Origin: Lachnospiraceae bacterium UBA7060
GTDB taxonomy: Bacteria; Bacillota; Clostridia; Lachnospirales; Lachnospiraceae
Assembly (NCBI GenBank): GCA_002493835.1
Contig: DLAA01000094.1
Coordinates: forward strand, 1-18,611
Reading direction: 5' to 3'
DNA: 18,611 nt
Part shown: positions 7,310-14,574 of the stretch, in pieces
How positions within the stretch are numbered: the stretch's first letter is position 1
How the letters are laid out: the number at the start of each line of letters is the position of its first letter
The notes under the pieces: model-generated
The model's input: only the letters and a program-made list of their open reading frames with translations
Databases searched by the model: none
What the model was told of the DNA's origin: nothing
Program-made: the position numbers and the translations under genes

Positions 7310-8179
7310 ATGGCAGGACTGTTGTCGGGGTTAGAGCAGTTTGGATTGAATAATCTGGAGAATATGGATCTCTATGAGGCACCAAAGAAGGCGGATGAGG
7401 GAGGCGAAGGGGGCCAGCCCGCAGTGCATACAGTGCAGGAACAGGATTTCCTCTTTGACAAGTCCTTTACCTGTCCGCTATGCGATAGGGAATTTAAGGC
7501 TAGGACTGTAAAGATTGGTAAAGCGAAGCTGGCGGGCAGTGACCTGGATCTTCGTCCCAGATATGAGCAGATCGATATGTTAAAGTACGATGTGATTATG
7601 TGTCCGTCTTGCGGATATGCATCGCTCAGCAGATTTTTTAAATATCTCACGTCTCCTCAAGCGAAGAATATTCAGCAGAAGATTTCGTCTACTTTTAAAC
7701 CGCAGAAGGAAACATCGGAGACTTATACTTATGATGAGGCGCTGGAGCGCTATAAGCTGGCCTTGGCAAATGCAATTGTCAAGCAGGCGAAGACCAGTGA
7801 GAAAGCTTATATCTGCCTGAAGACGGCATGGCTTCTGAGAGGCAAGGCGGAGCATCTGGATCCGGAGCAGCCAGATTATGAGGAGCAGAAGAAGAAATGT
7901 CAGGAAGAGGAAGATGAGTTTTTAAGAAACGCACTGGAGGGATTCCTGGCAGCCAGACAGGCGGAGAGCTTTCCGATGTGTGGTATGGATGAACCTACCG
8001 TAGATTTCCTGATTTCAGTGACGGCGATGCGCTTTGAACAGTATGATGTGGCAAGTCGCCTGATTTCCAATCTGGTGGCATCAAAGTCGGTCAATCCGCG
8101 TATGAGGGATAAGGCCAGGGATGTGAAGGATATGATCGTGAAAAAGATTAAAGAAAAAAATGCCGCAAGTAGAAAATAG
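7310..8179 (+). CDS. DUF2225 family protein with two CxxC zinc-ribbon-like motifs
   Basis: 289 residues from the ATG at 7310, preceded by GGGGAGG at 7295-7301. An earlier in-frame start at 7277 lacks this support. After a variable, Gly/Glu-rich N-terminus come CPLC (55-58) and CPSC (98-101), about 40 residues apart, suggesting one tetra-Cys metal site. Downstream is a long helical part with repeated TPR-like segments (for example DEALERYKLALANAIVKQ), an acidic/basic coiled stretch near 190-205 and a basic tail (VKKIKEKNAASRK). This order matches DUF2225, a Firmicutes family of unknown biochemical role; soluble and cytoplasmic by sequence. It is 17 bp upstream of the MocR gene, so the two are likely co-transcribed. 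Ends in TAG. Confidence 0.85.
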   Translation: MAGLLSGLEQFGLNNLENMDLYEAPKKADEGGEGGQPAVHTVQEQDFLFDKSFTCPLCDREFKARTVKIGKAKLAGSDLDLRPRYEQIDMLKYDVIMCPSCGYASLSRFFKYLTSPQAKNIQQKISSTFKPQKETSETYTYDEALERYKLALANAIVKQAKTSEKAYICLKTAWLLRGKAEHLDPEQPDYEEQKKKCQEEEDEFLRNALEGFLAARQAESFPMCGMDEPTVDFLISVTAMRFEQYDVASRLISNLVASKSVNPRMRDKARDVKDMIVKKIKEKNAASRK

Positions 8180-8196
8180 CGGCGGTTAGGGCATAC

Positions 8197-9633
8197 ATGA
8201 GAGAGCTGCCAATCCATATTCGGCTGGATGCCGGGTGTGGTAAAACACTATATGAACAGATTTATGAATATATCCGAGAGGAGATTAGAAAGGGGAGTCT
8301 TTTGCAGGGCGAGAGGCTTCCCTCGGCTAGATTTCTCTCGGATTATCTTCAAGTATCCAGAACTACGGTGGATATGGCCTACGGGCAGCTGGTAGCAGAG
8401 GGTTATCTGACAGCGAAACCGAAGAGAGGGTATTTTGTCGGTGATGCGAAGGATCTGTTTAATACCGGCATAGAGTCTTTAGAGGAGAAGTGCGAGTCTA
8501 CTGAAGTGAAGGTGCGTCCGGCATGGCGTTATGACTTTTCCCCTACGGCCATCGATATGAGCCGTTTTCCATATGCTACATGGAAAAAAATTACAAAAAA
8601 TATTTTGGTGGATGCCAGAAGTGATATGTTTGCATTGGGGGAGCCGCAGGGTGATATAGAGCTTCGAAGGACGATCTGCCGTTATTTGCACGGATCGCGT
8701 GGTGTGAACTGTGATCCGGAGCAAATTATTGTCGGGGCAGGAAATGATTTCCTGCTTCTTTTGCTGGAAAAGATTTTGGGACGTCATGTTCATGTGGCGA
8801 TGGAGAATCCCACTTACATCAGGGCCTATCGCATATTTCGCTCTTTTGCCTACCCGATTTCGCTGATTCCCATGGATGAGCGGGGAATCTGTGTAGAAAA
8901 ACTCACGAAGAGTGGAGCGCAGCTTGCCTATGTGATGCCTTCCCATCAGTACCCAACAGGCATTTCTATGCCGATTGGAAGGCGCATGGAACTTCTGCAG
9001 TGGGCAGCAGAGGTACAGGACAGATATCTGATTGAGGATGATTATGACAGTGAGTTTCGATATAAGGGGAAACCGCTGCCTTCGCTGCAGGCATCTGACA
9101 GACAGGGGCGTGTGATTTATATTGGCACCTTCTCCAAGGCGATTGCGCCTGCTATCCGTGTCAGTTATATGGTTCTTCCTTATTCGCTGTTGGAGAGATA
9201 CCGCAGGGAATGCAGCTTTTTCTCCTCCACCGTATCTAGGATAGATCAGACCATTTTAAATGAGTTTATCAGGGATGGGTATTTTGAGCGGTATCTCAAT
9301 AAGATGAGAAAACTTTACCGTACGAAGCACGATCTTTTATTGGATGAATTGAAGGGGTTTGAAAGATATTTTTCTATCAGTGGTGAAAATGCGGGACTGC
9401 ATATCCTGCTTGCGGATAAGAATGGCAGAAGTGAGGAAGAATTGGAGCGGAGGGCTTTAGAGGCGGATGTGAAGGTTTATGGGATGGAGGCTTTTCGTAT
9501 GGAGGAGATTCAGACAAAAATGGCGGGGCAAAAAGTTCCCGGCATGACGGCGACCATGATTCTGGGTTATGGAGGTTTGTCTCCGGAGCAGATCAGGGAG
9601 GGAGTACAAATATTAAGAAAAGTCTGGTGCTAA
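8197..9633 (+). CDS. MocR/PdxR-type transcription regulator (GntR winged helix fused to class I aminotransferase fold)
   Basis: 478 residues. Residues about 10-80 form a GntR winged helix-turn-helix (LYEQIYEYIREEIRKGSL, then GERLPSARFLSDYLQVSRTTV). From about 110 on comes an aminotransferase-like domain with VGAGNDFLLLL, an AMENPTY segment, IEDDYDSEFRY and the PLP-lysine motif YIGTFSKAIAPAIR, where Lys314 should hold PLP. This is the MocR fold. Members use PLP or an amino compound as effector and regulate, for example, vitamin B6, GABA or taurine genes (family knowledge). No pdxST or similar target lies next to it, so its regulon is unknown. The ribosome site is weak (GGTTAGGG), consistent with translation coupled to the DUF2225 gene upstream. 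Its stop codon overlaps the first base of the tandem repeat. Confidence 0.9.
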   Translation: MRELPIHIRLDAGCGKTLYEQIYEYIREEIRKGSLLQGERLPSARFLSDYLQVSRTTVDMAYGQLVAEGYLTAKPKRGYFVGDAKDLFNTGIESLEEKCESTEVKVRPAWRYDFSPTAIDMSRFPYATWKKITKNILVDARSDMFALGEPQGDIELRRTICRYLHGSRGVNCDPEQIIVGAGNDFLLLLLEKILGRHVHVAMENPTYIRAYRIFRSFAYPISLIPMDERGICVEKLTKSGAQLAYVMPSHQYPTGISMPIGRRMELLQWAAEVQDRYLIEDDYDSEFRYKGKPLPSLQASDRQGRVIYIGTFSKAIAPAIRVSYMVLPYSLLERYRRECSFFSSTVSRIDQTILNEFIRDGYFERYLNKMRKLYRTKHDLLLDELKGFERYFSISGENAGLHILLADKNGRSEEELERRALEADVKVYGMEAFRMEEIQTKMAGQKVPGMTATMILGYGGLSPEQIREGVQILRKVWC

Positions 9634-9700
9634 ATGCGACAGTGTGAAACATGTAAGGAGAATGCGGAGCATTCTCTGAATCGAGTGGGCGGGCGCTCGA
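9632..9700 (+). repeat. Double-hairpin repeat, copy 1
   Basis: 69-bp unit repeated directly 86 bp further on (9718-9786), with two differences, both in the second hairpin. Hairpin 1: GAGAATGC and GCATTCTC around a GGA loop (9658-9676). Hairpin 2: 9681-9700, here with a wobble and a mismatch in the stem. It starts inside the MocR stop codon. No T-run follows this copy. Confidence 0.85.
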
Positions 9701-9717
9701 CTGTTTATTCTATAGGA

Positions 9718-9786
9718 AAATGCGACAGTGTGAAACATGTAAGGAGAATGCGGAGCATTCTCTGAATCGAGCGCGCGGGCGCTCGA
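9718..9786 (+). repeat. Double-hairpin repeat, copy 2, ending as a terminator-like structure
   Basis: Second copy of the 69-bp unit. Hairpin 1 is at 9744-9762, identical to copy 1. Hairpin 2 is a perfect 8-bp stem (TCGAGCGC and GCGCTCGA, loop GCGG, 9767-9786) followed directly by TTTTT (9787-9791), so it looks like a rho-independent terminator for MocR. It lies only 23 bp before the next gene's start. Confidence 0.85.
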
Positions 9787-9809
9787 TTTTTGGAAAGGAA
9801 ATGTAGGAA

Positions 9810-11189
9810 ATGAACGGAGAATTGTTTAAAGCGACTGCAGAAAAAAGTGATAAATTAAAAAATATAGGTACGATTTCAATTATTATTTTTATGTTAGCTG
9901 CACTGATAGTTAAGTGTATTTTTACAGTGTGGGGTGGAAATTATTTGTATGCTGACGGGGCGAATTTCTGTTATGGTATCTTGAGAGATAACGGAGGAAT
10001 GCAGGCGTTTGATGGGCGGCAAGGTAGTTTCTTTTTGATGAAACTCTTTATTACGTTAGCATTAAAACTTGGAATTACAGATATTAAGATTTTGTGTGGA
10101 ATGTTTGGTCTGGGATCCGTTATATGGTTAGCACTTTTTTCATTGCTGGCAATGATATTATGTAAACTAAAGGGAAAAGATCAGTTTATTATTGGCATTG
10201 CGATTTTATATGCAATGGTTAATATTTTCACAGGATTTTTTACACAAATTGAATCCATTACTTCAATTGGAATTTTCACATATTTGCTTGTTTATTATAT
10301 GTTGTCGGAAAGAAGAGATTGGTTTTTTCGCATAATAGCTGTTTTGTTATTGCCGTTGATGCATAATGCCAATGAGTATTTCGTTGGTTTTGCTGTTATT
10401 TTGGCGGTTGTGCTGCTGACAAGGATAGTACGGGAACGAGATGTGATTTATATATCGGAATATGTATGTCATTTAGGCGTTTCTATTTATACTGTATATA
10501 CATCTTATTTGGCAGCAACGCAGGGGGCATCGACAAGTTCGTTGGCAAAATCAATTGAAGGTCTACCCGCGAGAAGATATTATTGGCTTTTAATAGGATT
10601 GATGCTCCTTACATTTGTTTTTGCTGTTTTTTTCTGTGTACTGCTGAAGGGAAAAGGGAAGCTTTTGGTGTGGTTACCGGCATGTCTGACTTGCATATGG
10701 CTGGGAATGACAGCAGTAGGACAGACAACACTTGTTGCAACACAAAGCTTTAGTATGCGTTTTATGAATTTTGTGCTGCCGTGCGGATTTGGCGTAATAT
10801 TTTATATATTATGGATACTTCGTTGGGATATCCAGTCTTCCGCGCTGAGTTTGATGGCAGCGGTATTTTTAGTGATAAATTCGGTCTATGTAGTACAGAG
10901 CGCCGGGGAATATCGTGATTATTTAGAACAGTTAAATAGTGTCTGCGAGGAACGGAGAGGGTTTTTTGAATTACGTTCAACAGACATAGATGCCACTTAT
11001 ACTTGGGGGTGGCCGCTGCCTATGGAAAGTGTGCTTGCACAATGCCTTGCAGGGAGAAGTACGATTTGGGCAATTACAATCAAAGATTTTAATGCTTCCT
11101 ATTGGGAGGCTTTTGACAGCGATGATATTAACGCATACGCGGATTTTCAGCGATATGGGGTGATTATTGATAAAGAAAGTTTTCTGTAA
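9810..11189 (+). CDS. Polytopic membrane protein of unknown function (GT-C glycosyltransferase-like topology)
   Basis: 459 residues with about 11-12 hydrophobic helices between residues 19 and 364, then a soluble C-terminal tail of about 95 residues. The first loop after helix 1 holds YADGANFCYGIL (Asp49). An acidic residue in that place is typical of GT-C membrane glycosyltransferases, but no other signature confirms this, so the function stays open. The coding sequence is visibly richer in A/T (TTA, ATA, ATT codons) than its neighbours, suggesting separate origin. The ribosome site is weak (GTAGGAA). It is isolated: terminator-like repeats lie just before it and a large hairpin after it, and the next gene is convergent. 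How it is expressed is unclear, because no promoter is obvious between repeat copy 2 and the ATG. Confidence 0.8.
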   Translation: MNGELFKATAEKSDKLKNIGTISIIIFMLAALIVKCIFTVWGGNYLYADGANFCYGILRDNGGMQAFDGRQGSFFLMKLFITLALKLGITDIKILCGMFGLGSVIWLALFSLLAMILCKLKGKDQFIIGIAILYAMVNIFTGFFTQIESITSIGIFTYLLVYYMLSERRDWFFRIIAVLLLPLMHNANEYFVGFAVILAVVLLTRIVRERDVIYISEYVCHLGVSIYTVYTSYLAATQGASTSSLAKSIEGLPARRYYWLLIGLMLLTFVFAVFFCVLLKGKGKLLVWLPACLTCIWLGMTAVGQTTLVATQSFSMRFMNFVLPCGFGVIFYILWILRWDIQSSALSLMAAVFLVINSVYVVQSAGEYRDYLEQLNSVCEERRGFFELRSTDIDATYTWGWPLPMESVLAQCLAGRSTIWAITIKDFNASYWEAFDSDDINAYADFQRYGVIIDKESFL

Positions 11190-11293
11190 AGGAAATGACA
11201 GTATACTCTATTTTGCGATAAAATGCTAAGCTGGGGATAGCTTAAATGAAACAAAGAGAGACTAAGGGATGCCTAAATGATTAATAAAATAAA
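11190..11293. other. Short gap with a small inverted repeat
   Basis: The only structure seen is TAAGCT at 11227-11232 paired with AGCTTA at 11239-11244 around a 6-nt loop. There is no T-run and no convincing small open frame. Confidence 0.4.
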
Positions 11294-11347
11294 AAAGTCT
11301 AAGGGTAAAAGATGGCTAGTGACAGCCATTTTTTACCCTTAGACTTT
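11294..11347. terminator. Long bidirectional terminator hairpin between convergent genes
   Basis: AAAGTCTAAGGGTAAAA (11294-11310) pairs with its complement at the far side, ending AGACTTT at 11341-11347. An inner ATGGCT/AGCCAT pairing closes a loop of 6 nt. On the minus strand the stem is followed by six T residues, making a strong terminator for the TetR gene. On the plus strand the T-run is short (TTTCTAAA), so it is weaker for the membrane protein gene. Confidence 0.85.
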
Positions 11348-11355
11348 CTAAACCG

Positions 11356-11958
11356 TCAGCGATAGGAAAGCTTTTTCATCATATCCAGATAGGCGCATGT
11401 CTCCTCGTAGAGCATGTCCGGGTGGAAGGAGCCGTCCTGAAAACGTGCATCCATCAGACCATCCAATGTGTAAGTCAGCATTTGGTCCAGCTTTTCATAG
11501 TCTACTTCATCCCGGAAGCGGGAGCGGTCACTCTGATTTTTTAAAACTGCCTGTATATCACTCAATACATTTTTCTGGCGTTCGGTGGCCATCAGAGCTT
11601 CACTTACATTCTCAAAACGGCAGCGGTCCAGGAACTGCTGCATATACGGATAATTCTTAAGCACCTGCATCTTAGCATATTCCATAAGTCTGCGTATTTC
11701 AAAATAATCTCGTTCTGTGGAGGAAACGGCGCCTGTCAGCTCTAGCTTCATAAAACGGACGCTGTAGTCATAGAGGAAGCTGTAAAGCCCAAGTTTGCTC
11801 CCAAAATAATGAAACAGGAGTCCCTTGCTGATGCCAGCTTCACTTACAATATCGTCCGTACTTGCATGTTTATAGCCGCCCATGGAAAATATTTTTAGGG
11901 CGGCATTGATCATCCGGTCTTGTTTTTCTTTTTTCAGATCAAAAAATTTTTCGTTCAT
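11356..11958 (-). CDS. TetR/AcrR family transcription regulator
   Basis: 200 residues. The N-terminal DNA-binding domain runs from about 12 to 60 with the classic HTH sequence STDDIVSEAGISKGLLFHYFGSKLGLYSFL. The C-terminal helical effector domain (about 75-200) is variable and does not reveal the ligand. GAGGAAG lies just upstream of the ATG. Upstream is a clear promoter (12003-12031) with a nearly perfect 23-bp dyad (11978-12000) just downstream of the -10, so repression of its own gene is likely (inference). The next gene upstream is divergent (YtxH-like), so it might share control, though the dyad is about 200 bp from that start. The gene downstream is convergent. No efflux pump, the usual TetR target, is adjacent. 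Confidence 0.9.
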   Translation of the reverse strand: MNEKFFDLKKEKQDRMINAALKIFSMGGYKHASTDDIVSEAGISKGLLFHYFGSKLGLYSFLYDYSVRFMKLELTGAVSSTERDYFEIRRLMEYAKMQVLKNYPYMQQFLDRCRFENVSEALMATERQKNVLSDIQAVLKNQSDRSRFRDEVDYEKLDQMLTYTLDGLMDARFQDGSFHPDMLYEETCAYLDMMKKLSYR

Positions 11959-11977
11959 ATCTTCCTCAATTCTACAT

Positions 11978-12000
11978 AAGTTGACCTCTTTGGTCGACTT
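11978..12000. promoter_or_regulatory. Probable TetR operator
   Basis: AAGTTGACC (11978-11986), 5-bp spacer, GGTCGACTT (11992-12000): 9-bp inverted arms with a single mismatch. It lies from just downstream of the -10 across the expected transcription start of the TetR gene, the standard place for autorepression. The binding protein is inferred from position only. Confidence 0.7.
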
Positions 12001-12002
12001 TA

Positions 12003-12031
12003 ACTATAGCACAATGGTGAAGGGGATTCAA
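12003..12031 (-). promoter_or_regulatory. Promoter of the TetR gene
   Basis: Read on the minus strand: -35 TTGAAT (plus 12026-12031), 17-bp spacer, -10 TATAGT (plus 12003-12008). Spacing is ideal and both boxes are close to consensus. Transcription would begin inside the operator dyad. Confidence 0.75.
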
Positions 12032-12157
12032 TGACCTGTGAAAAACTAGTTTCAAGAATTTTTTAATCTACTAGATGTTGTGTTTAAATTATAAATTTTA
12101 CAAAGTTTTCTCTTTTTTTATACATATTCTCTTTTCATTTTCGCAAAATAGTATTAA

Positions 12158-12163
12158 TATAAT
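12158..12163 (+). promoter_or_regulatory. Candidate -10 box for the YtxH-like gene
   Basis: TATAAT at 12158-12163, about 37 bp before the start codon, in an A/T-rich stretch. The -35 region (TTCATT near 12134-12139, 18-bp spacing) is a poor match, so the call is tentative. Confidence 0.45.
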
Positions 12164-12199
12164 GATAGTAGGAATTGGTACGGTGAAAGGAGAACACTG

Positions 12200-12571
12200 A
12201 TGGCGAAGAAATTTGGGAGAATATTGATGGTGGCAGCGGCTCTTGGCGCCGTAGCGGGAGGCGTGTACTATTACTTGAAAGACAAGGACGCGTTGATGGA
12301 TGACGATTTTGATGACGATGATTTTGACAATTTTGATGAAGATTCGGATGAGAAAGATGTGGACCGTAATTACGTAGATCTTGACCTTGGAAAGAAGGAG
12401 GAGGACGCTGCCGAGACCGCGAAGAAGGCTGCGGAGGAAGTGAAAGAAGAGTTTAAAGAAGGCATACAGGCAGCCAAAACTGAGATGGCTGATAAGGCAG
12501 CAGGCAGCGTGAAAAAGGTAGAAGAGTTTTACGATGATGAAGATAGTGATGGGTCGATGGATGCGATCTAA
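12200..12571 (+). CDS. YtxH-like membrane-anchored acidic protein
   Basis: 123 residues. A short basic N-terminus (MAKKFGR) leads into one hydrophobic helix with small residues (about 8-25, ILMVAAALGAVAGGVYYYL). A strongly acidic stretch follows (residues 33-54, mostly Asp/Glu with Phe), then an Ala/Lys/Glu-rich amphipathic helix (about 68-108) and a second acidic tail. This matches the general plan of YtxH/general-stress small proteins of Firmicutes; the exact role is unknown. AAAGGAGAA gives a good ribosome site. It is transcribed away from the TetR gene and followed by a hairpin. The acidic tract may bind cations, but that is speculation. Confidence 0.75.
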   Translation: MAKKFGRILMVAAALGAVAGGVYYYLKDKDALMDDDFDDDDFDNFDEDSDEKDVDRNYVDLDLGKKEEDAAETAKKAAEEVKEEFKEGIQAAKTEMADKAAGSVKKVEEFYDDEDSDGSMDAI

Positions 12572-12603
12572 TATACCCGTAAAAGCATTAAAGATAATAA
12601 AGA

Positions 12604-12626
12604 GGCGGTCTCAAGGAGAGGCCGCC
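12604..12626 (+). terminator. Hairpin terminator after the YtxH-like gene
   Basis: GGCGG at 12604-12608 pairs with CCGCC at 12622-12626. The stem continues through a T-G wobble and CTC/GAG pairs to a 5-nt loop (AAGGA). The following CTATTTAT is only a partial T-run, so efficiency may be moderate. Confidence 0.65.
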
Positions 12627-12634
12627 CTATTTAT

Positions 12635-12684
12635 GCGCAGGGGTGCGTAATGTGTATTGCTGCTTCGCAGCACGCACCCCGCGC
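12635..12684. repeat. Nested palindrome between convergent genes
   Basis: GGGGTGCG (12640-12647) pairs with CGCACCCC (12673-12680), flanked by GCGC on both sides. Inside it is a smaller hairpin, GCTGC and GCAGC around a TTCG tetraloop. It lies between the YtxH-like gene and the minus-strand DUF6062 gene, beside a copy of the double-hairpin repeat. It looks like part of a composite palindromic repeat rather than a simple terminator. Confidence 0.6.
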
Positions 12685-12706
12685 GGCGAGTAGGGGAAGA
12701 TGCCAG

Positions 12707-12743
12707 GGAGAATGCAAAGCATTCTCTGAATCGAGCGTGCGGG
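12707..12743 (+). repeat. Double-hairpin repeat, copy 3, shortened
   Basis: Shares hairpin 1 with the copies at 9632 and 9718 (GAGAATGC and GCATTCTC; loop AAA instead of GGA) and the following CTGAATCGAGCG-GCGGG, with one internal change. The 3' arm of hairpin 2 is missing: the match stops exactly where the stop codon of the minus-strand gene begins (12744). The stem is kept while the loop changes, which suggests that the structure matters. Confidence 0.75.
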
Positions 12744-13505
12744 TTATTTATTTGCCTTATATGGCGGATCTGCAGGATAGCCGCCTTTCAACTTCTGCAT
12801 ACCACGCTGGATGGCATCTTTGGAATTTTTCCAGTCGGCGTCCTTGTTGCGGTAGTCAAATTTTTCCACCAGCCAGGAGACATCCTCTGCAAGACGGGCC
12901 ATGTTTTCCTCCATCAGAGGAAAGATCATATCGTAAAAGTCGGATTTTTCCTTATCATTTAACCGACTGTCGGCCGCTTCACAGAGGTCACCGAAGTGGT
13001 GGAGACAGAATCCCTTGCTTTCCTTTACCCGTGTGCGAAATTCTGGATCTTTCTTGTACATCACAAAGAAAGTGTCCAGATACCTTTCGTAGGTGTCTGC
13101 ATAGCGTCTGCAGATGTAGCAGGATGCCTCCTTTTCAGCGGTCCAGATGCCTATGGGGTTTGAATGTCCGGGATGCCTTTTTAGTTTGTCCTTCAGGGAA
13201 ACTTTGCCGGGTTTGAAGTCTTTGATCTGCTCATGCAGTTCCTTATTTATTTGCTGATAGTGGGTTTTCAAAATCCAGGCGTTGCCCAGGGTATTGCCAT
13301 AGTCGAACATTTTTTGAAAATGGTTTCTACAAAAGCCGGCGCGGTCTGTCTGTTCCCGCACGTCACTTTCCATGTAGGAGGAACCGGAACCTAAGACGAA
13401 GTCGAGAAGATCCTGTTCTACATTTCGTTCGATAAAACAGAAGGGGCATTCGTCCAGTGCGTTCATAGCGTCGTTTAAGGGGATGGTGTAGAGTTGTTCT
13501 TTCAT
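12744..13505 (-). CDS. DUF6062 family protein with a duplicated Cys/His module
   Basis: 253 residues, cytoplasmic, no membrane segment. Two similar modules are seen: CPFC (20-23) followed by GFCRNH (57-62), and CYIC (129-132) followed by GFCLHH (165-170). Each is CxxC, about 35 residues, then CxxH, which could form two C3H metal sites. Helical, charged sequence lies between and after. The C-terminal tail (KGGYPADPPYKANK) is probably disordered. The family is Firmicutes-specific and of unknown function, as far as I know. GGAGG lies 9 bases before the ATG. An extended -10 (TGCTATAAT, plus 13566-13573) lies upstream. The stop codon abuts a repeat copy. The gene is divergent from the HAD phosphatase gene, with which it shares a 115-bp intergenic region. 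Confidence 0.75.
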   Translation of the reverse strand: MKEQLYTIPLNDAMNALDECPFCFIERNVEQDLLDFVLGSGSSYMESDVREQTDRAGFCRNHFQKMFDYGNTLGNAWILKTHYQQINKELHEQIKDFKPGKVSLKDKLKRHPGHSNPIGIWTAEKEASCYICRRYADTYERYLDTFFVMYKKDPEFRTRVKESKGFCLHHFGDLCEAADSRLNDKEKSDFYDMIFPLMEENMARLAEDVSWLVEKFDYRNKDADWKNSKDAIQRGMQKLKGGYPADPPYKANK

Positions 13506-13565
13506 ATTCGTCTGCCTCCGAAGCTGCTTGTTTTTCTCCTGCGTCTATCATATCATAAATGAAGC

Positions 13566-13594
13566 ATTATAGCATAGAGCATTGCAGAAATAAT
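13566..13594 (-). promoter_or_regulatory. Probable promoter of the DUF6062 gene
   Basis: On the minus strand, TGCTATAAT gives an extended -10 (TATAAT at plus 13566-13571). The -35 (TTATTT, plus 13588-13593) is weak at 16-bp spacing, which an extended -10 can offset. Confidence 0.5.
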
Positions 13595-13620
13595 TGTAAC
13601 TAACTAAGGAGGATAAGAGC

Positions 13621-14439
13621 ATGCAGACGCAATTACCAGAATTAAATAGAGACAGAGAAGGGATTCTCTCACGGGTAAAATGTTTTGCGCTGGATATGGA
13701 TGGGACAATCTATCTGGGAGACAAATGGATCGATGGGGCGAAAGAATTTTTGGAGCGCGTGGAAGCTTCTGGAAGAAACTATGTTTTTGTAACTAATAAT
13801 TCTTCGAAAAATGCTGCGGTTTATGTGGAGAAGCTGGCAAGGATGGGACTTTTCGTGGGGGAAGAGAAGATCGTCACCTCGGGACAGGCCACCATTTATT
13901 ATTTGAAACGGCATTTTCCAGGCAGGAAGGTGTTTCTTTTAGGAAACGAGCTTTTGCAGGAGGAATTCAGACAGGCAGGGATAGCACTTACAGATCAAAA
14001 TCCGGAGGTGGTGGTGACTGCTTTCGACACTTCCCTGGACTATCGTAAAATGTGTAAGGTCTGTGACTTTGTGCGTGCGGGGCTGCCTTATCTGGCGACC
14101 CATCCGGATTATAACTGCCCTACGGAAGATGGCTTTATCCCGGATGCGGGGGCGATTCATGCTTTTATCCATGCATCTGCGTTCCGCTATCCAGACAGGA
14201 TAATTGGCAAGCCAAATGAGGATATCATAGAATATCTGACTACAAGAGTCAATACAGAACGAAGCGACATTGCCATGGTGGGAGATCGGTTGTATACGGA
14301 CATTGCGGCGGGGAGAAATCATGGCTTAAAGAGTGTATTAGTTTTGAGCGGCGAGGCGACTATGGAGGAGCTGAAAACCTCTGAGGTAAAGCCGCATCTG
14401 CTCTTTTCATCTGTACGGGAAATAGGCTCCTTTTTGTAA
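13621..14439 (+). CDS. HAD-superfamily phosphatase, NagD/HAD-IIA type
   Basis: 272 residues, a Mg-dependent phosphatase, probably for a nucleotide or sugar phosphate. All HAD motifs are present: motif I FALDMDGTIYLG (nucleophile Asp25, acid/base Asp27), motif II FVTNNSSKN, the motif III lysine in IIGKPNEDII, and motif IV VGDRLYTDIAAG. The cap between motifs II and III (about 75-195), containing THPDYNCPTEDGFIPDAGAI, is typical of the C2/NagD cap. The length is normal for HAD-IIA. An AAGGAGG site lies 8 bases before the ATG. Substrate is not predictable: NagD, AraL and 4-nitrophenyl phosphatase-type annotations are all possible. It shares a short divergent intergenic region with the DUF6062 gene. 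Confidence 0.9.
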   Translation: MQTQLPELNRDREGILSRVKCFALDMDGTIYLGDKWIDGAKEFLERVEASGRNYVFVTNNSSKNAAVYVEKLARMGLFVGEEKIVTSGQATIYYLKRHFPGRKVFLLGNELLQEEFRQAGIALTDQNPEVVVTAFDTSLDYRKMCKVCDFVRAGLPYLATHPDYNCPTEDGFIPDAGAIHAFIHASAFRYPDRIIGKPNEDIIEYLTTRVNTERSDIAMVGDRLYTDIAAGRNHGLKSVLVLSGEATMEELKTSEVKPHLLFSSVREIGSFL

Positions 14440-14469
14440 TAGACAGTAGAAATAAATGGCAGATTATAG

Positions 14470-14475
14470 TATAAT
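14470..14475 (+). promoter_or_regulatory. Candidate -10 for the EAL-domain gene
   Basis: TATAAT about 100 bp before the start codon, with no good -35 at the correct distance. If used, the leader is about 95 nt long. Confidence 0.4.
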
Positions 14476-14574
14476 CATACGTATATGTAAAGGCCGCATA
14501 TTTACTGCACGGACCATAAGAAAATATGAATGCTGCCATGAATTTGAACATTTTGGAGAAGGAGTAACCACTGT

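Noticed and set aside
12650..13216. 188-residue plus-strand frame opposite the DUF6062 gene
   Set aside because: Opposite a gene with a good ribosome site, an extended -10 and ordered Cys/His motifs; the frame starts within the palindromic repeat.
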